A stretch of DNA of 64,000 bases from positions 5,964,398 to 6,028,397 of the forward strand of contig OW051469.1 in assembly GCA_932521025.1 (NCBI GenBank). Direction: 5' to 3'. The stretch's first letter is position 1. The number at the start of each line of letters is the position of its first letter. Shown here in pieces: positions 21,589 to 35,500 of this stretch. This DNA is from Oscheius onirici. Taxonomy: Eukaryota; Nematoda; Chromadorea; Rhabditida; Rhabditidae. A model generated the notes under the pieces. The model had not been told where the DNA came from. It did no database searches and saw only the letters and a list, made by a program, of their open reading frames with translations. The position numbers and the translations under genes are program-made.

Positions 21589-24500
21589 TTAAAAACCCGA
21601 CTCGGCAATCCCATTGTCGTCTTCGAAAGCCGGATTCTGGTGAACATCCGCCGTTGGCACAGCCGGAGACAGCAGTCGTAGTCCCGCCTGCGTCTGGAGA
21701 GCGTGCAGAATACAATGATGGATGAAGATGTACTGCTGCTGAAAATGAGAGGATTAGGATAAGCTTCATCCCCAAAGGGCCCAATGGAATTATTTAGAAA
21801 GCCTACCTCGTTTTGGACCATATGACATCGTTCCAGACGCATCTCGTAGACGATGCCGAAAACATCGATGGGTCTGTCTTGTTGGATGGTCAGGAGCAGA
21901 CGATCAATTGTCATAAAGGTTCCAGATCGACCAACTCCGGCACTACAATGCACAATGGTCGGCTTATTGTGTGCTGAATGAGGCAGCTTGTTCCTGAAGA
22001 GCTGAGCGAATCGAATGATTCCATCGGGATGTTCGGGAACACCAAAGTCGGGCCAGGCCATGTAGTGCAGGTGCCTGTAATCGATTACTTTATATGTACT
22101 CTTTCATATAAGCTCTGATTAAACTCGACTCACCAGATGTTCCTCGGAGCCACATTCTCACCAAGATGTGTCAGTCGTAATTGTCTCACGGTGAACTCGT
22201 CGTATTTGGTCTCAAACATCATCGTCACCTGAAAAACAGTTCCTTGAAAGATTCTATTCAAAAACTACCTCAATATCGCCATAGGTGACACTCATTCGGT
22301 CTTGATCCGGCCAATACTGATGACACTTGTCTCTGCCCTTCTCTACACATTTCGTCAAGGCTATAATGGCTGGACATTGTTGTTCCCAAGCCATTTGCCA
22401 GAAAGCATCTCTTGTCGATGGCAGGGGCCCTTGGGCGGCAATGAACTCTTTCCGAGACGAGAAACCGGGCATGTAGTTGGCGTTGATGTAGTCGGAGCCA
22501 TCTTCTTCCTTATCTACATTGACAAGTTTGACTCGCGAATGGTCATAGGGCAGAATGTTCGTGAAACGATTCTTCGGACGATTGATGGCATAGTCGGCTG
22601 CCTGACAACTCTGTCCCACCCCGATGTTCTTCATCGCCTGAAACAGATTTTATTACCAATTCACCCAAAAGAAATTTATTTACCTCGTACTCTTCAGAGA
22701 ATCTGAACTCGGAATCGGCACTCATATTCCTCACATGAAGCTCAAAGTCATTCTTCCGAACGGGACGACTAAATTCAATTTCTGAGCTCAATTCAAAAGA
22801 CTCTAACTCACTTTCTATAAATGTTGAATCCGGGAAGAACTGTCTGAAGCGGAGTCTTATGAAGTGGTCCGGACGGAAGTCTTTCCAGTCGATGGTCGAC
22901 TCCTGTCCTCTCGCGAAGACTTCTACATCGACGATGATGACCGAAGCCTGGCTGTAGATGGTTCGTCTGAGGAACGGCATCAGGAGTGGTCGCGTCGAGA
23001 CCCAATTTGGCGAGGCAGTCAGCAGCTCGCTCTGCCATGATCATCTTGAGAGCGGCCCACTGCGATTCCTTTGACGAGTAGGCCGCCTGTCTGAAAATCA
23101 GACCATTAGTCAGAGAGAACAATTAGTCGAGATTGATCAAAACAAAGCGGGGGAGAGCTACAAATTTGGAACGAGAGAGGGCCACCAAATTGGGTGCAGA
23201 GAGATTAAATATGATTGCTTGTGTGCGAGAAAGGAAAGCTCGGACCCCCCGAAATATGAGCAGGGGAAAGAGCGCGTAGGTGGACGAAGAGGAGCGCCAA
23301 GGTGCTTCGCAGAGCATCGATCCTCTGCCTGAATAGGCCGTGGGCTCAAAAGGGAGGAGGCAGGGGAGACCATCAACAACCTGCCCACACCTGTCGTGTG
23401 AGAACCCTCTTCGTTTTTGAACTTTGAGGAAGTTTGGAGAAGCGGAAAGGGGAATGACTAACCACAGTAACAAGTCTTTTATAACAGAAGGGGTCTATCT
23501 AGATCTATCCGGGTGCAAGTGAGACATTTTCTAAGCTTACACTGTTCTAGAAAAGCGTCCCAAATAAATCTCTAATAAACGAAGAAGCAGTGTTGTTATA
23601 GTGATATCAGGGTGTTTATTCGTGTAGTTGAACAAGAAGGTGTATCATTTTGAATCTATATCGAACCAGATTAAGGTTGCTGCTACCTTTCGGAGCTTTT
23701 GTTTGGAAAGAGCTGTTTTCTGACTGTCTCTGCTACAAAACTCTACAGTAGTCTATTCTAAAGTTCCCTCCTAGGAAACGAACGCGGAAACTATGAGTCA
23801 TCCCCTAAAATTACGAAGTGGTCGACGTGATCGCAACGTAATATAAATGATGAAATCCGGCGGCTGGCTGTCATTAAAAGTCACGGCTTTTCGGTCCCGC
23901 TCTTTGTTTGGTCAGCCGGGCTTGCTGACAGCCAGGCACATCTCTCTCGCGACGGAAAATGAAGGGGATTCCGGTTATAGTGAGATTAAATTGTATGGGA
24001 AACTGACCGAGCCTTGTTGTCGCCACGGGAACAGCAGAAAAAGATGAGAAGGATGGCGAGCCCGACGACCAGGAGAATGAGGACGATGAAGACGACAGCA
24101 GTGAGCAGAGAGACTCCGACAGCCGACTGCTCTATAAACAGGGTTGTGAGCGGATGACACGAAAATCAACAGAGGACACGCATTCACGCGTGAAAAGATA
24201 AATTTTTGTGTATTCTCATGGCTACAAGGTTTATTAAAAGTGAAACTATAAAAAGACACAGTAATCTGTTTACTGTATTGAACTCATCTGAGCCCTTTCT
24301 CTGGATGATATCAGAAGTATTTGTTACAAATATTTAAAGCAGAGAAATGCGGAACTAAAAATAGGAGAATGGTGGCACTTGAGAGGTGGAGAACAGCTAG
24401 TGACAGCCAGTTTTGGCGGACGAGTTTTCGAGAATAACTCTCGCTCTCGGACGCATAAATAAGGCTCTTCATGTGACACTCTTAAAATACTCTCTTCATG

Positions 24501-27500
24501 TAATGGCAGCTTTCAGCCTTGAATTAGACCAGGGACCCATTAGGTTGGATTTGAAAGGGCGTAGGTGTCTGTTAATCTTTGAATATTACCCAAAAACACG
24601 AATGTCTCTCTGCAGAAAACATGAAAACACTGGGTGACATCGATTCGATCGACACAAAGAGCGCGTCAATCACCTCCCACACTCAGTTTGCAGCGGGAGG
24701 CAAACGACCGGAGGAGAGGGTGGTCCCTCCTCACCATCTGAATTATGGACAGAATGACGCCTATTGAGAGGATTCTGACGCAGTTTTGACCACAAGTTGT
24801 CGCGTCAACACTTTCCCAGGAAAGAGAAAGAAGAAGGAGGAGGTGGAAAATCCGGCAGAGTCGGAGAGAGACTCTCCCTCACGTGGGGACGAGGATTAGC
24901 CGCAGCTCAAACGGAAAGCGCACCGGGAGGACACAGCAGGTGTTCTCTACCTGAACTCCAGGGATCATGAACTATGGTGGGAGCATCATTCGAGAATTAC
25001 TTGGAAAAAGTTAAGTTTCTTTTTTCCTTGTACACTATAGACAGAGACTGTCGATAAGTGTCACTTCTATCGAAGGACATATATCAAAAACGCGAAGACA
25101 AAAGAAACAGATTGTTCAATTCAGGAACAGAGCTCTGACCCACTAAAATACTTATCTTGCTCCGCCTTATCAGTTCATCTTTGAGCCTGTTATTGAAAAA
25201 TACCAAAAATTGTTTAGATTCCGCCCTATCTGCTGGAAGATGCTAAAAAGGGGGAAAAAGAAAAACGACCCGTTCAGCCATTAAAAGTGGTCGGAAACTC
25301 TTGTGTTTAGCCTTCAGGGCAAAGAGGAAAACGAATATTAAAACTCGGAATGGATGACGCGTGGGCGCAGGACGTATAACTAGGGGTAAATGAGGCCCCC
25401 GTAGACAAACACTCCTGCCAAAATTGGTCTTTTTCTCTCTCTCTCTCTCTCCGAACAAACCTGTAGCGATAACTTCCGAATAGGGCGAATCCGTGAACAG
25501 ATCCGGCGCTGTATAGAGTCTCAAATGGAACTTGTATAATGCTCCCGGCTTCAATGGTCCGTTGCAGATCTCGTCACTCGGCTGCTCCGAACACGAATCC
25601 GATCCGACGCTCTAAAAACCTCGTCTCTTTGTTTGTCATCAGTAATTCAGGTCCACGTGTGGGTGTCATTTCCGAGTCGCATCAGCTACTTAGCTAGGGG
25701 CCGATTCAGTCATTCGGACGGCGTCATCATCTCACTTGCTTATTACCTTGTCAGTGGCTCACTGATCAAGTTAGAGACAACAACAGAGTAGTCAAAATAT
25801 CGGGTGGGTGGAGAGGAGAAGTTGTGTTAAGACTGGGAGCAGAGTGATAAACAGGAAGTATCAACACTCAGTGTTACTAGTCGTTGGTGTACTTATTAAA
25901 CTATTTTGTTCCAAGCTACTGACGGGGATATTCATCAGAGAAAGTCCGGATAATTTGGTGGACAATATTAGTAAATAAGATAAGTAGTAAATAAGAAGAG
26001 CGAACCTCGGAGAGAGTAGTTGGAGCCGAGAGTCGACTGGTGACGGGGACGTCAAGAAGTCTCGCCTTGTATGCCGGCCAAACGTCGAATCGCTGTACTT
26101 GGGACCACGTCTGAACTATTCAATTGTAAATGCGAGTGGGCGAGTCCCTATTTGTGTTGTCTTCCTCTCTTTCCGGCGGAACGGTTGATTCATTTCCGCC
26201 GGACGGCCTGCTCTTTTGCATATAGAGAACTACTCACATATGTTCTGTTTTCAGTCCTCATCCATGTCTCGCTAACTTCTCCAGTTTCTGTCACCTCGGT
26301 CGCAATCAGAGCACAGCGAATAATCTTTCCGTGTTTCGGATCAAACATGGCAGAAGTATATCGAATGAATACCGTGTGAGGGCCTACGCTCTCTGGAATA
26401 GTCGTGGGAGCAACTGTAGGTCGAGGAGGAGCTGAAAAAGAATCTTTTTGAAGTGAACTTTATCCTTACCAAGGACTGGCATTGTGATGGTCAAAGGTGT
26501 TGGAGACTCGCCTTGTCCAGCTTCTGTCACAGCTCGTACAGTGAAGTTGTATCGTTGACCTCCGACCAAACTGTCTATCAAAGTCTCCAACGCATGATCA
26601 GATCGTTCAGTATTCAATCCAACAGATACTGTCCAACTGGCCTGTGTTCTGTCATCCAGAGGCTTGACTTCAGCCACATAATGGGTCAGAACTCCATTGG
26701 GAAGTGCCGGTGGCAACCAGCCCAGTTGTACCGTGTACGGATTGAGAGCTCTTCCTGCGAACGACTGAACAGATCCGGGACGATCCTGTTTTGTGCTGAA
26801 ACTGATCTGTCGCATGGTTCTGGTGGTCGGAGAGCAATCTGTCGAGCCAGCTCCACAGACGATTTGAGTATTGACAGTGTACTTGTGGAAAGGACGAAGA
26901 CCATTGAGTTGAATGGAGGGAAGAGGCTTGACCAGTGGCAGTCTCTTGTCCAGTACTGTCTGACTGTGCATGTCCAAGACTCCGACTAATAGCTGACATT
27001 CACTGAGAGGAGTCTCGTCCGATAAGAGGGAAAGAGTCAAGGTCGAGCTTGTTCTGGTCACTTCGGATAGAGAGACATTGACAGGAGGCGCAGACATTCT
27101 CTTCATTTCATCCAAACGGTTCTCCGACACGATTCCACTCTTCGTAACTGTATATGCTTGAATCTTATAGCATGCTCCTTTAGTAAGAGCTGACACGACG
27201 ACGGGATCTGATTTGAGTGGATTCGTCTCGAACTGTCTCTGTTTTTCCTTCGTCGAGAGGGCAGTGACTCTCAGCTGTAGAAGAGAGTCACTTCCAACCA
27301 ATCGAGTCCAAAGATCCTTCACTCGACTGAGAAAAGTCTCACTTTGGGGCCAAAGCAGTTCCAGTCCTCCGCGTGCCTCTTGCAGAGTGAGACCGAAGGA
27401 TTTCATGTCGAAAGCCGGGGTTAAAACTACAGTTCTACTCAATTTGGTGCTGGAAGTCGTGTGAGAAAAGGCCAGCACAGAAATTTCGAATCTTTCTCCA

Positions 27501-29364
27501 GGCGGCAGTTCCAATAGAAGGTAACAGACGTTGTTCCCGTTCCTCAGATCCACAGCCGATTCAGCTTCAATCTTTTGTAGCGATTCTCCGACGGCCGTCA
27601 CTTTGCATCTTTCGTACTTTGATCCGAGCGGCAAGTCGACGTTGATTCGATACTTTCCCTTATTGAGGTCGGGCAGAACTTGGAAGCCGGAGGGAGCCAG
27701 AGGACGAAGAGAATGCTTCAACACTTTGGTTTCTCCTTCACTACTTCCTTTGACTGGAGTGATGAAGAAAGCAGCTTCCTGACCAGGAGTCACACCTTCA
27801 CAAAGATGGATGGGAGAATCCGTGGCGTTCACCTAAAAGAAATATTGGACAAATTCTGGATCTTTGTGTCTGCTCTTTTGGACTCACTGTGTTCTGCTTG
27901 TTCCCATCCCCATACTTGATCATGTACGCGTCCACTCCGCCGTCTCCTGATTCCCAATAAAGATCCACACAAGAGCCATTTTCGGATACTCTGAGTTTCG
28001 AGACGGACAAGGGTTCTGAACAGAACAGTGTACTGTCAGCTTTTTTTTCCAAAAGAACTCACTGGTGCTGATGACAGAACTCCAGGGTTTGCTTCGTCTC
28101 CCATTTCGAACAGCCGTCACTCGGACAGCATACTCTCTTCCTGGATTCAGATTTCCCAGATAGACTTCTAGTTGCTTCTGCTCAGGAATATCTAGGACTT
28201 CCAGAATGGGAAACTTCTTCTCGGGATCAATTTGTCGATATTCGATGAGGAAAGAATCCTGAAACCAGGAGAGCATGAGAGATGATGCAAGGAAATAACC
28301 TGAACAGACTTGTTCTCCTTATTCGTCAAGAGAGTGATATTGTTCGTGCCAGCACTGATTTCCTCCTTCAGAAACGTCGGAGCTACTGGTTCCATAGCGA
28401 CCGTCTCTTCCTTGATCAGTTCTCTTTTGCCTTCTTTCTGTCCCCAAACAGCGACACTGTACTTGTGTCCAGCGTGCAAATCATCCACCCACAGCTTGGC
28501 CTGATCACTCACAGTTAGTGTCCTTTCCGCATCGCGAAGAATCGAATCACTTCAAGTGGGTTAATGTGAGGGAAAGGAGGAAGAAAGACTCACATTCCCT
28601 CTGTCACATCGTCAACTTTTGCCTCGAAGGAAGAGTAGAGAGGATGTTTGAGCGGGAGTTCTACTGATAGACGGGTCGAGGGGAAGAGAGGGTCTCGTCT
28701 GATCGTAAAGGGCTGAAACTATATGATTAGACAAGAAAGAGAAAGGCTTGGGTAGAACTACGACTGACGAGCAACACTATACATCGGGAAACTTGAAAAA
28801 ACTTTAAAAAAAAAGTTCAAAACTTTTAACAACTTCTAAAAATGTTTCTCTAATCCAGTCAATAGTAGTCTTCAAACGATTTCACAATGACAACTGGAGT
28901 GTTAGGAAAACGCTTTGTGCTACTCGCTACAGACTGCTTGGACGTTTCGAATTTAGACTACTGCCGGAAGCTGGAGGAACAGAAAAGCAAAAGAGACGAG
29001 TCATTTTGATCGTCCGAGCTGTTCTGTAAGCGAATAACATAGTATATTCGCAGATATTTAAGGCATAACAGGAACTCACCCTAGTCGGAGAATCGGGAGT
29101 CGGATCGGCATCTGAAATTATCGGAACTGTTTCAGTGTTCCCAAGGGCCCCTTGTTCTAAGTTCTAATTGCACACAATGCTCGCGTGCTGCTCTCCGGAC
29201 CCGGAGAGGGTCTGTTTGCCCCGCGGACAAAGAAGGCTCAAAAAAGTCGAATCACACGCACTTCAGCCAAAAAAGCCACCTAATTCCTTCAAGAGACAAA
29301 ACGAACCTTGAGCAACACCGAAAGGAGAAAATGCGGCGAGTAGTAAAAGCCAAATGGACGACAT
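21589..29364 (-). CDS. dep-1: DEP-1/PTPRJ-like receptor protein tyrosine phosphatase
   Basis: The first exon (29364-29307) encodes a signal peptide, [19 protein letters not shown]. Exons between about 29.1 and 25.5 kb encode a fibronectin III-rich ectodomain, most of it in one exon (about 27835-26478). The exon 24131-24008 encodes the single membrane helix ([20 protein letters not shown]) and a CCSR stop-transfer. After a 0.9 kb intron come a juxtamembrane region and one phosphatase domain: [35 protein letters not shown] and the catalytic loop [10 protein letters not shown]. The gene ends ...[12 protein letters not shown]. This is the R3 class (PTPRJ, PTPRB), which reverses receptor tyrosine kinase signalling at the plasma membrane; in worms DEP-1 antagonises the EGF receptor. 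All exon junctions traced keep frame. Two introns exceed 0.9 kb. Confidence 0.9.
24132..25464. other. Large intron of the phosphatase gene
   Basis: A 1.3 kb intron between the last ectodomain exon and the transmembrane exon. It contains a (TC)n tract near 25434-25451 and no recognisable coding sequence. Short open frames inside are not supported. Confidence 0.6.
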
Positions 29365-32300
29365 CAGAGGCGCATGACTTCTGGAAAACAGCCTTTTTCT
29401 GACTCAACGAAGGGAAATTGACCAGAGAGAATTGTATACAAACAGGAGAGGCAACCGGACGACAATTGGAACAGAAAATGGACGAATGAGTCACGCGGCT
29501 GTAACACCGTGAGAGGGATGAGAAATGGTGATTGAGGAGATGCGGGATGAGTCAGGAGAAAAACTTTGACGGATGGGAGAGACTGGTCAAGAGTCGAGTG
29601 TCTGCGGATAGGTTACGCGGAGCACACACAAACAATCTCAGTTACTTCTATCCAGTTTGTACACTTGAAACTGTCTGGATGAGGAGCAAGGCTTGAAATG
29701 GCTCTTGTCAGTAAACACTTTGACTTTTGAAAACAACGAACTTTTGTAGCAATTACACAATCAGACTTTTGGACCCAACGAATATTGTAAAGAACCAATG
29801 TCAGAAGATACATTAGGTAAGTAGTTTAAGGAACAGTTTCACTAAAAAGAACAAGAGGGAACCTGTGGACCATCAATAACTTCCAAAAGTAAACATCTGG
29901 TATTTGAGGAATAGACTAGAGTATGGGAGAGACAAAGGGTCCTCTTCAAAAAGGAACGTCGAACCAAAGTCAATTTCCTGCCAAGTGAGAGCTCAATCTC
30001 TTTGTCAGAGAGGAAACGGCTAGCAGGCAAGATGAGTCAGTTTTCTTATTAAAAACATGATGTCATTTTGGAACAAACGTGAAAGTTTAGTTGAGAAAAC
30101 ACTTGAGAAAAAGTGAGGAACGAACCTCTGAACCACAAGGTCGTGTGAGGAGGGAGAAGAAATGGGGCCGGTTTGGGAAGCTGGCCAAAACGGAAAGATT
30201 ATCTGTGACTTTCTTTTCTCACCAGCATGGATTTGAAATACTGGGAATAAAGGAAGACTAAGGCTCTTTCGAAATGATTCCCTCTTTGTGTCGAATGCAC
30301 ATTCTGTGTAAGAACGACGAGAAACCGAGCTGTACCGTAAGACTCCGTTTTTTCAAAGATATCAAGAATATTTAACGACTGAAGAAAGAAAAGTGATAAA
30401 GAATAAAAGTAATACAGTGAGAAATGACCAGTGATTGTAGTGAAGTGAAGGGCCTTGTGTGGTAATGACTCAGAGAGAGTGAGTGCAAACACGACTCTCG
30501 AGCAGCGGTCACAATTAGAGCTACAAGCTCTCTTCGTAAATTGAGAAATAGAGGGACAATGTCGTAATTGGACCGGTCCACAAGTGCGAGGCTTGTAGGC
30601 TAGCCAAAAAGCAGCGGCTGGAACAGTTTTGGACGGGTAAGTCGAAATGCGGTCGCGTCGATTGACGCTCCGATAGGAAAGTTTCTCACAAAGAGAGATC
30701 CGACCGGAATGTGCCGGGACAAATGACCGGGCCATCCATGGTCGATGATTAATCGCATGGACACGCGCCAACTGTTTTTATCTGGGGATCACATCTGGAT
30801 CCACAAATTGAGAGTCAGGAACGAGGATTGGGATCCTATCTGTCGCTAATTGATGTCATGTAATATTGTCAGGAAAATGTCTCAATGAGTAAAATTTACT
30901 GAACATTTGGATAGTTTCCGACGGAATAAAAAACCCTTTTCTGTCCAGATAACTTGCACTGTCGAATAATTGAGAGACCTTTCGAAAGAGTCGAGAGATG
31001 GTCAAACAGAAATATTAGACCGTCTCTCTTTTGTTGTGTGAAACGGCCATAACAACATTACAACCATTGGTCCGAAAAGGCGAAGAACTGACTGAAATCC
31101 AAAAGATAGTAGTACAAAAGGGAGGGTCTGGCTAGGTGCCAGCCGATGTCCTTGAAGAGGTGGTCCCCACTGTCGGCACGACGGATCAATAATTGGATAG
31201 TTAGTATGGCCTTTGGACTAAAGTCAAAGTGGTTCAGAGGACAGGGAGAGGAAGCGAGAAGAGGCTAATGCGACCCTTTTTCTTGGACTTTGCGATTCGC
31301 GGCGGCCCAGACAATACCGGCCAACACTGGCCCTCTCGTGTACGACAAACAAACACTATCAACAACGGAGCCCTGGGACTCATTCGGCCAATCGATGTCG
31401 TTCAAGCTTCAATCTCAGCGTCACAGGTGCGAAATTTATTCGAGGTCATACGGTAGCACAAGGTTGAAACTGACTAACAACAGGAAACAAGAGTGATTTA
31501 ATTTCTAGGTATGCTGTGTCAAAGAAGTAGACCGGGTAACAGTTGTGATTGAAACTGTCTGATGACAGATAAGGCAAAAGGTTTCTAGACGACAGGAAAG
31601 GAAGTTTCCGTAGGGTACAAGAATAGAAATAGGATGCATTGTGTTTGGAGAGTGGTCAGAGCAAAGAAACTGATTCTACAGACTCTTCGGATCACAAAAG
31701 AGAAGGTAGTGGTCAGTCAAAAGTCATGTGGACGATCGATGTCCGAAGCAAAAAGAGGAGGAGGCAAAGGAGAACTGGTTCCGTCACCGCCAGAAAGAAG
31801 AGCCAGCCGGTAGCCGGGCGCAGAGCCTGTGCCGTCTCTTCTAATCGGATTCCGTCTTCGGTTTCAAGGAAAAGCCGCGAAAAAGGTTCCAAACCGAACA
31901 CGTTTTGCGAAAGGAGAGACAAGTGTTATTGTTTAGACCCAAAAGGGGTCAAGAAGAATAAACATATGCGGATCTCTGGCGACCAGATGACCAATTTGTA
32001 TGCGAAAATGAGCTGGCGCCACAAGAAAATGGATAATTTATCATGCGGAGAAAACGTCGGTGGAATGAGGCAGCCCGGACTAATTCTCCCGGAAAAATGA
32101 CCTAATTCTAGCCGAACCGACTGATTAAAATGAGACAGTAACGTGGAGGTGCTCCTTCCGTGGTGACTATAATCTTCGAGGCACACAAAGACGCAGACCG
32201 TATGCTAATTCCAGCAGTTCCCAGAGCGAGAGAATGTCCTTCGTCGGTTAATTGACGCCGCGCGAATTTGGATGTCCGGTAAGAAGGAAGCGGCCACAAT

Positions 32301-32507
32301 GAGTCTGACCTGTGCATAATGAAGGACTGGCCGATGGGCGCCTTAGAACAATGCCGGTTGACCTTTGGCGAAAAGAAATACTTGTCTAGCTATCCCCTCC
32401 AGGTCAATCCCTCTTCAAAAGAAGCAGAATGAATAACAATTTTTTTGACGATCAAAATGAAAACAGTAAGATATAACAAAAGGATCAACATGAATAAATC
32501 TAACTGT
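29365..32507. other. Gene-poor 3.1 kb stretch
   Basis: No exon with family resemblance on either strand. Open frames such as 30199-30771 (190 codons, minus) have biased, non-conserved composition. The stretch may hold regulatory sequence for the phosphatase gene, whose start is at 29364. Confidence 0.45.
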
Positions 32508-35500
32508 CTACATTTTGGCCTTTCCTTTGCCGCTTTTTCTTTTGGCTTTGAGAATCTTGCGCATGTCGTCTTTGGATCCTTTTTGACGAAGAGGAACATA
32601 GGCATAAGGCAGCATCTTCTTGCCATGAGCCGACGTTTTCGTTTTGCCACCTTCTTTCTTTCCTTCCTTGCGCAGATCTCGATGAATTCCTTTGCCTCCC
32701 GGTTTCCAAGTCGAAGCAGTGGAGACCGTCGAACGAGCTCCAGCCTACAGTTTTTTCGTATTACAAAAAGTCGAACAATAGTACCTTTGAAACGACTTCA
32801 TCCTCGTCGCTGTCCGCATAAATGGAGTCAGCATCACTATCCTCCTTCTTCTGCTTCGACGGTTTTGGAGCTTCGTCGTCATCTAGCACGTCACGATTCT
32901 TTCTCTTTCTGCCCTTGTCTTCGTCTGAAGATGTTTTCAGTATAAAATTAAGAAAATGACTTACCATCATCCAGAATGACAATCTTTCCGTCCTTTGTGA
33001 ACTTGAATCCAGTATCTCTCTTCTTCTCCAGAGCCTTTGCTCTTCTTCGAGCCAGCAGAGCAGGATCAGTCGTTGTCAGCTTGTTGATCATGTTGGCGCG
33101 GTCGAGAAGATCCGTAGTTTCTCCTTCGTCATCTTCTTTGAGCCAGACACTTCCAACGCGACTTCTCTTCTCAACTTCGGCTTCACTGTCGTCATTTTCC
33201 TCATCGCTGTTCTCGAGCAGCTCCAGAATCGTGTCAGCTCCGGCAGTTTTTGAACTGGCACGAGAAATTCCGCTGGCTCTTTCTAAAAAGTGTTTTGAAG
33301 AGAGAAATAAAGGAAGACCATACCGTCATCGCTTTCAGCTTCCATCATTTCGCCGCTATCTTTGGCGGCCTTCTTCCTGCGGGCTTTCTCAATGTTGCGC
33401 ATCTGCCTGACCCATTCCGGCTTGGTCGTGTACTTCAGAAGCACGTCAATTCCGAACGTTTCCACGAGAACTTCCAGCAAAAGACGGTTCGCCTTTCTGA
33501 CCTGAATCAAACACTTTTTTGTATCATCGAAAAGAGCTTACCTTGTTTGTGAGATCGGCAGTCAATTGTCCCTCGAAGACAGAGTTTAAAATGAGTTCTC
33601 TGTATTGATGAACGGCAAATTCGGGCATCTTCTGGACAAGGACGCGGACGAGTCTAATAGCGAGAATACGAACTGGAGCACGACCATCCGAAATCCACGT
33701 ACACGCTTGGGAAACGATCCGGGAAGTGTGGGCGGCATTGAGGACCTGGACAACAAAATGTTTTTGCATAAAATGGTTCAAATACCTTCATCTGCTTCTG
33801 GACAATGATATTCAGTGCGACGAGAGTCGATCTGGCCGCTGTCAGCGACACTTCGCTAGTTTTCTCTGTCACCGCCGCGGTCAACTCGTAGATTCTGCTC
33901 AAAATCGGGGACAGGACGATCGATGGATGGGCTTCTGTCTCGGCGCCTACTTCAATCAGCCGATTGCACAGCTCTTGAAGGAATTTGCTGGCCGTGGAAC
34001 GTGTATGGGTGCTGTTCGACTGAAATTTACATCGTTTTCCATGCACAAAAACAAATGTTTACCTTGTCCAGGGAGAGAATGACAAAGTCGAGAATCTTTC
34101 CGGTAAAGGCATTTAATTCATCGAGATTAGTGCATTGTTCTTCTAGAAGTGAGAGACAACCCAGAATTGAGGCACGTGTTGAAGGGAATACGAGCTCGTA
34201 GGGACGGAAGACAGCTGCCTCGATATCTTCTTCACGCGAAGAAAACACAATTTCCAGTTCCGGAGATGATCTAAGCTGATTATTTTAGAATAACAACAAA
34301 GACTAATACCGCCTATACAGAATCACTTCCAGGATTCTGTAGGCCTTTTTTTGAAGCGTATGAGAGGTAGAAATAAACCACGGATTGATGGTAGTCATAA
34401 TTTTGCCAAGAGATTTGGCTCCGGCATTGCGTGCCAAGGCACAAAGAATATCCAAAATTCGGGCCTGTTTGTCTTCAGCTGTGGCTCCGGTGCCATTTTC
34501 TGCCGATTTGTTCAGAGCTGAATCCACAAAACGGTCGATCAAGTCTTCTGGCGTCAGGTCGACATAGACTCGAACGGTTTCCAGAATAGCTAATCGGACA
34601 CCTTTGTCATCGTAGTCTCCGTCGACAGTCATTGCCGTATATAGATTGAACAGCAACGGCATAAAGTTCTTGGCGTAGCGAGAGACGACTTCAACTCGTT
34701 CTCCTGGAGAATCCGGCTGTTGAGCAAACTTGACTAAGCGACGGATTGCTGTCAAAAGAGTCAGACGAAGATCTTTGCGCTCATTCAAGGCTGCTCCAAG
34801 AACGGGCGCCAGCTCAGGGAATGTTTTCTCCAGATCGGAAGGAGATTCGCAGAACGAGGGCAAAAGTTCCCACAGCTGATATTGGACAGTGTTGTAGAGT
34901 CTTTGAGGAAGCGGTTCAAGTGAGGGCATGCGTCTGCAAACAAAATTTTTTTGGTTAAAGTGGGCACAAACCTGTAAATCTTGATGGCCAGAGGAAGAAA
35001 TACGGAAGTAAAGAGCGAAAGTGGAGCACTGGCCAGATTGACACGAAGAATGGGAATAAGCCAGGAACGAGGAAATTCGGTCGACAGAACGGCGGCGTCG
35101 GCATCAATTCCGATAGGAAGAATGTTCAAAACGGCAGATGCACCGACATGACGGACAGCCGAACCAATTGTCTACAAAGATAGTCTCAATTTGGAATCAA
35201 TGAAAAATTTACAAAGTCGAGTTCCTGTTTGCAGAAGCACTCATCACTTTGACGCAGCTGTGATAGGGACTGGATAGCTTTAGAAAACTCCGGACCGACA
35301 ATTCCCTCTGCAGCAATCTCGAAAAGACGCATTTCCGTTCTTAGAATAAATTTCCAAATCAGAGCCGATCGGAGCGTAAGAGAACCATCCAATAGGAACA
35401 GCAAACGACGAGCCTGTTCCTCATTGTCCTGGATACAGCGTTCGATCATTCGCGAAAGAACCTAAAACTTGGTTCTTTGGGGAAAATAAACAAATTACCT

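Noticed and set aside
26453-26989. 178-codon plus-strand open frame
   Set aside because: It lies antisense to the large fibronectin III exon of the phosphatase gene and is its shadow.
30199-30771. 190-codon open frame as a gene
   Set aside because: No family resemblance, no splice sites, and composition explained by low stop density on that strand.
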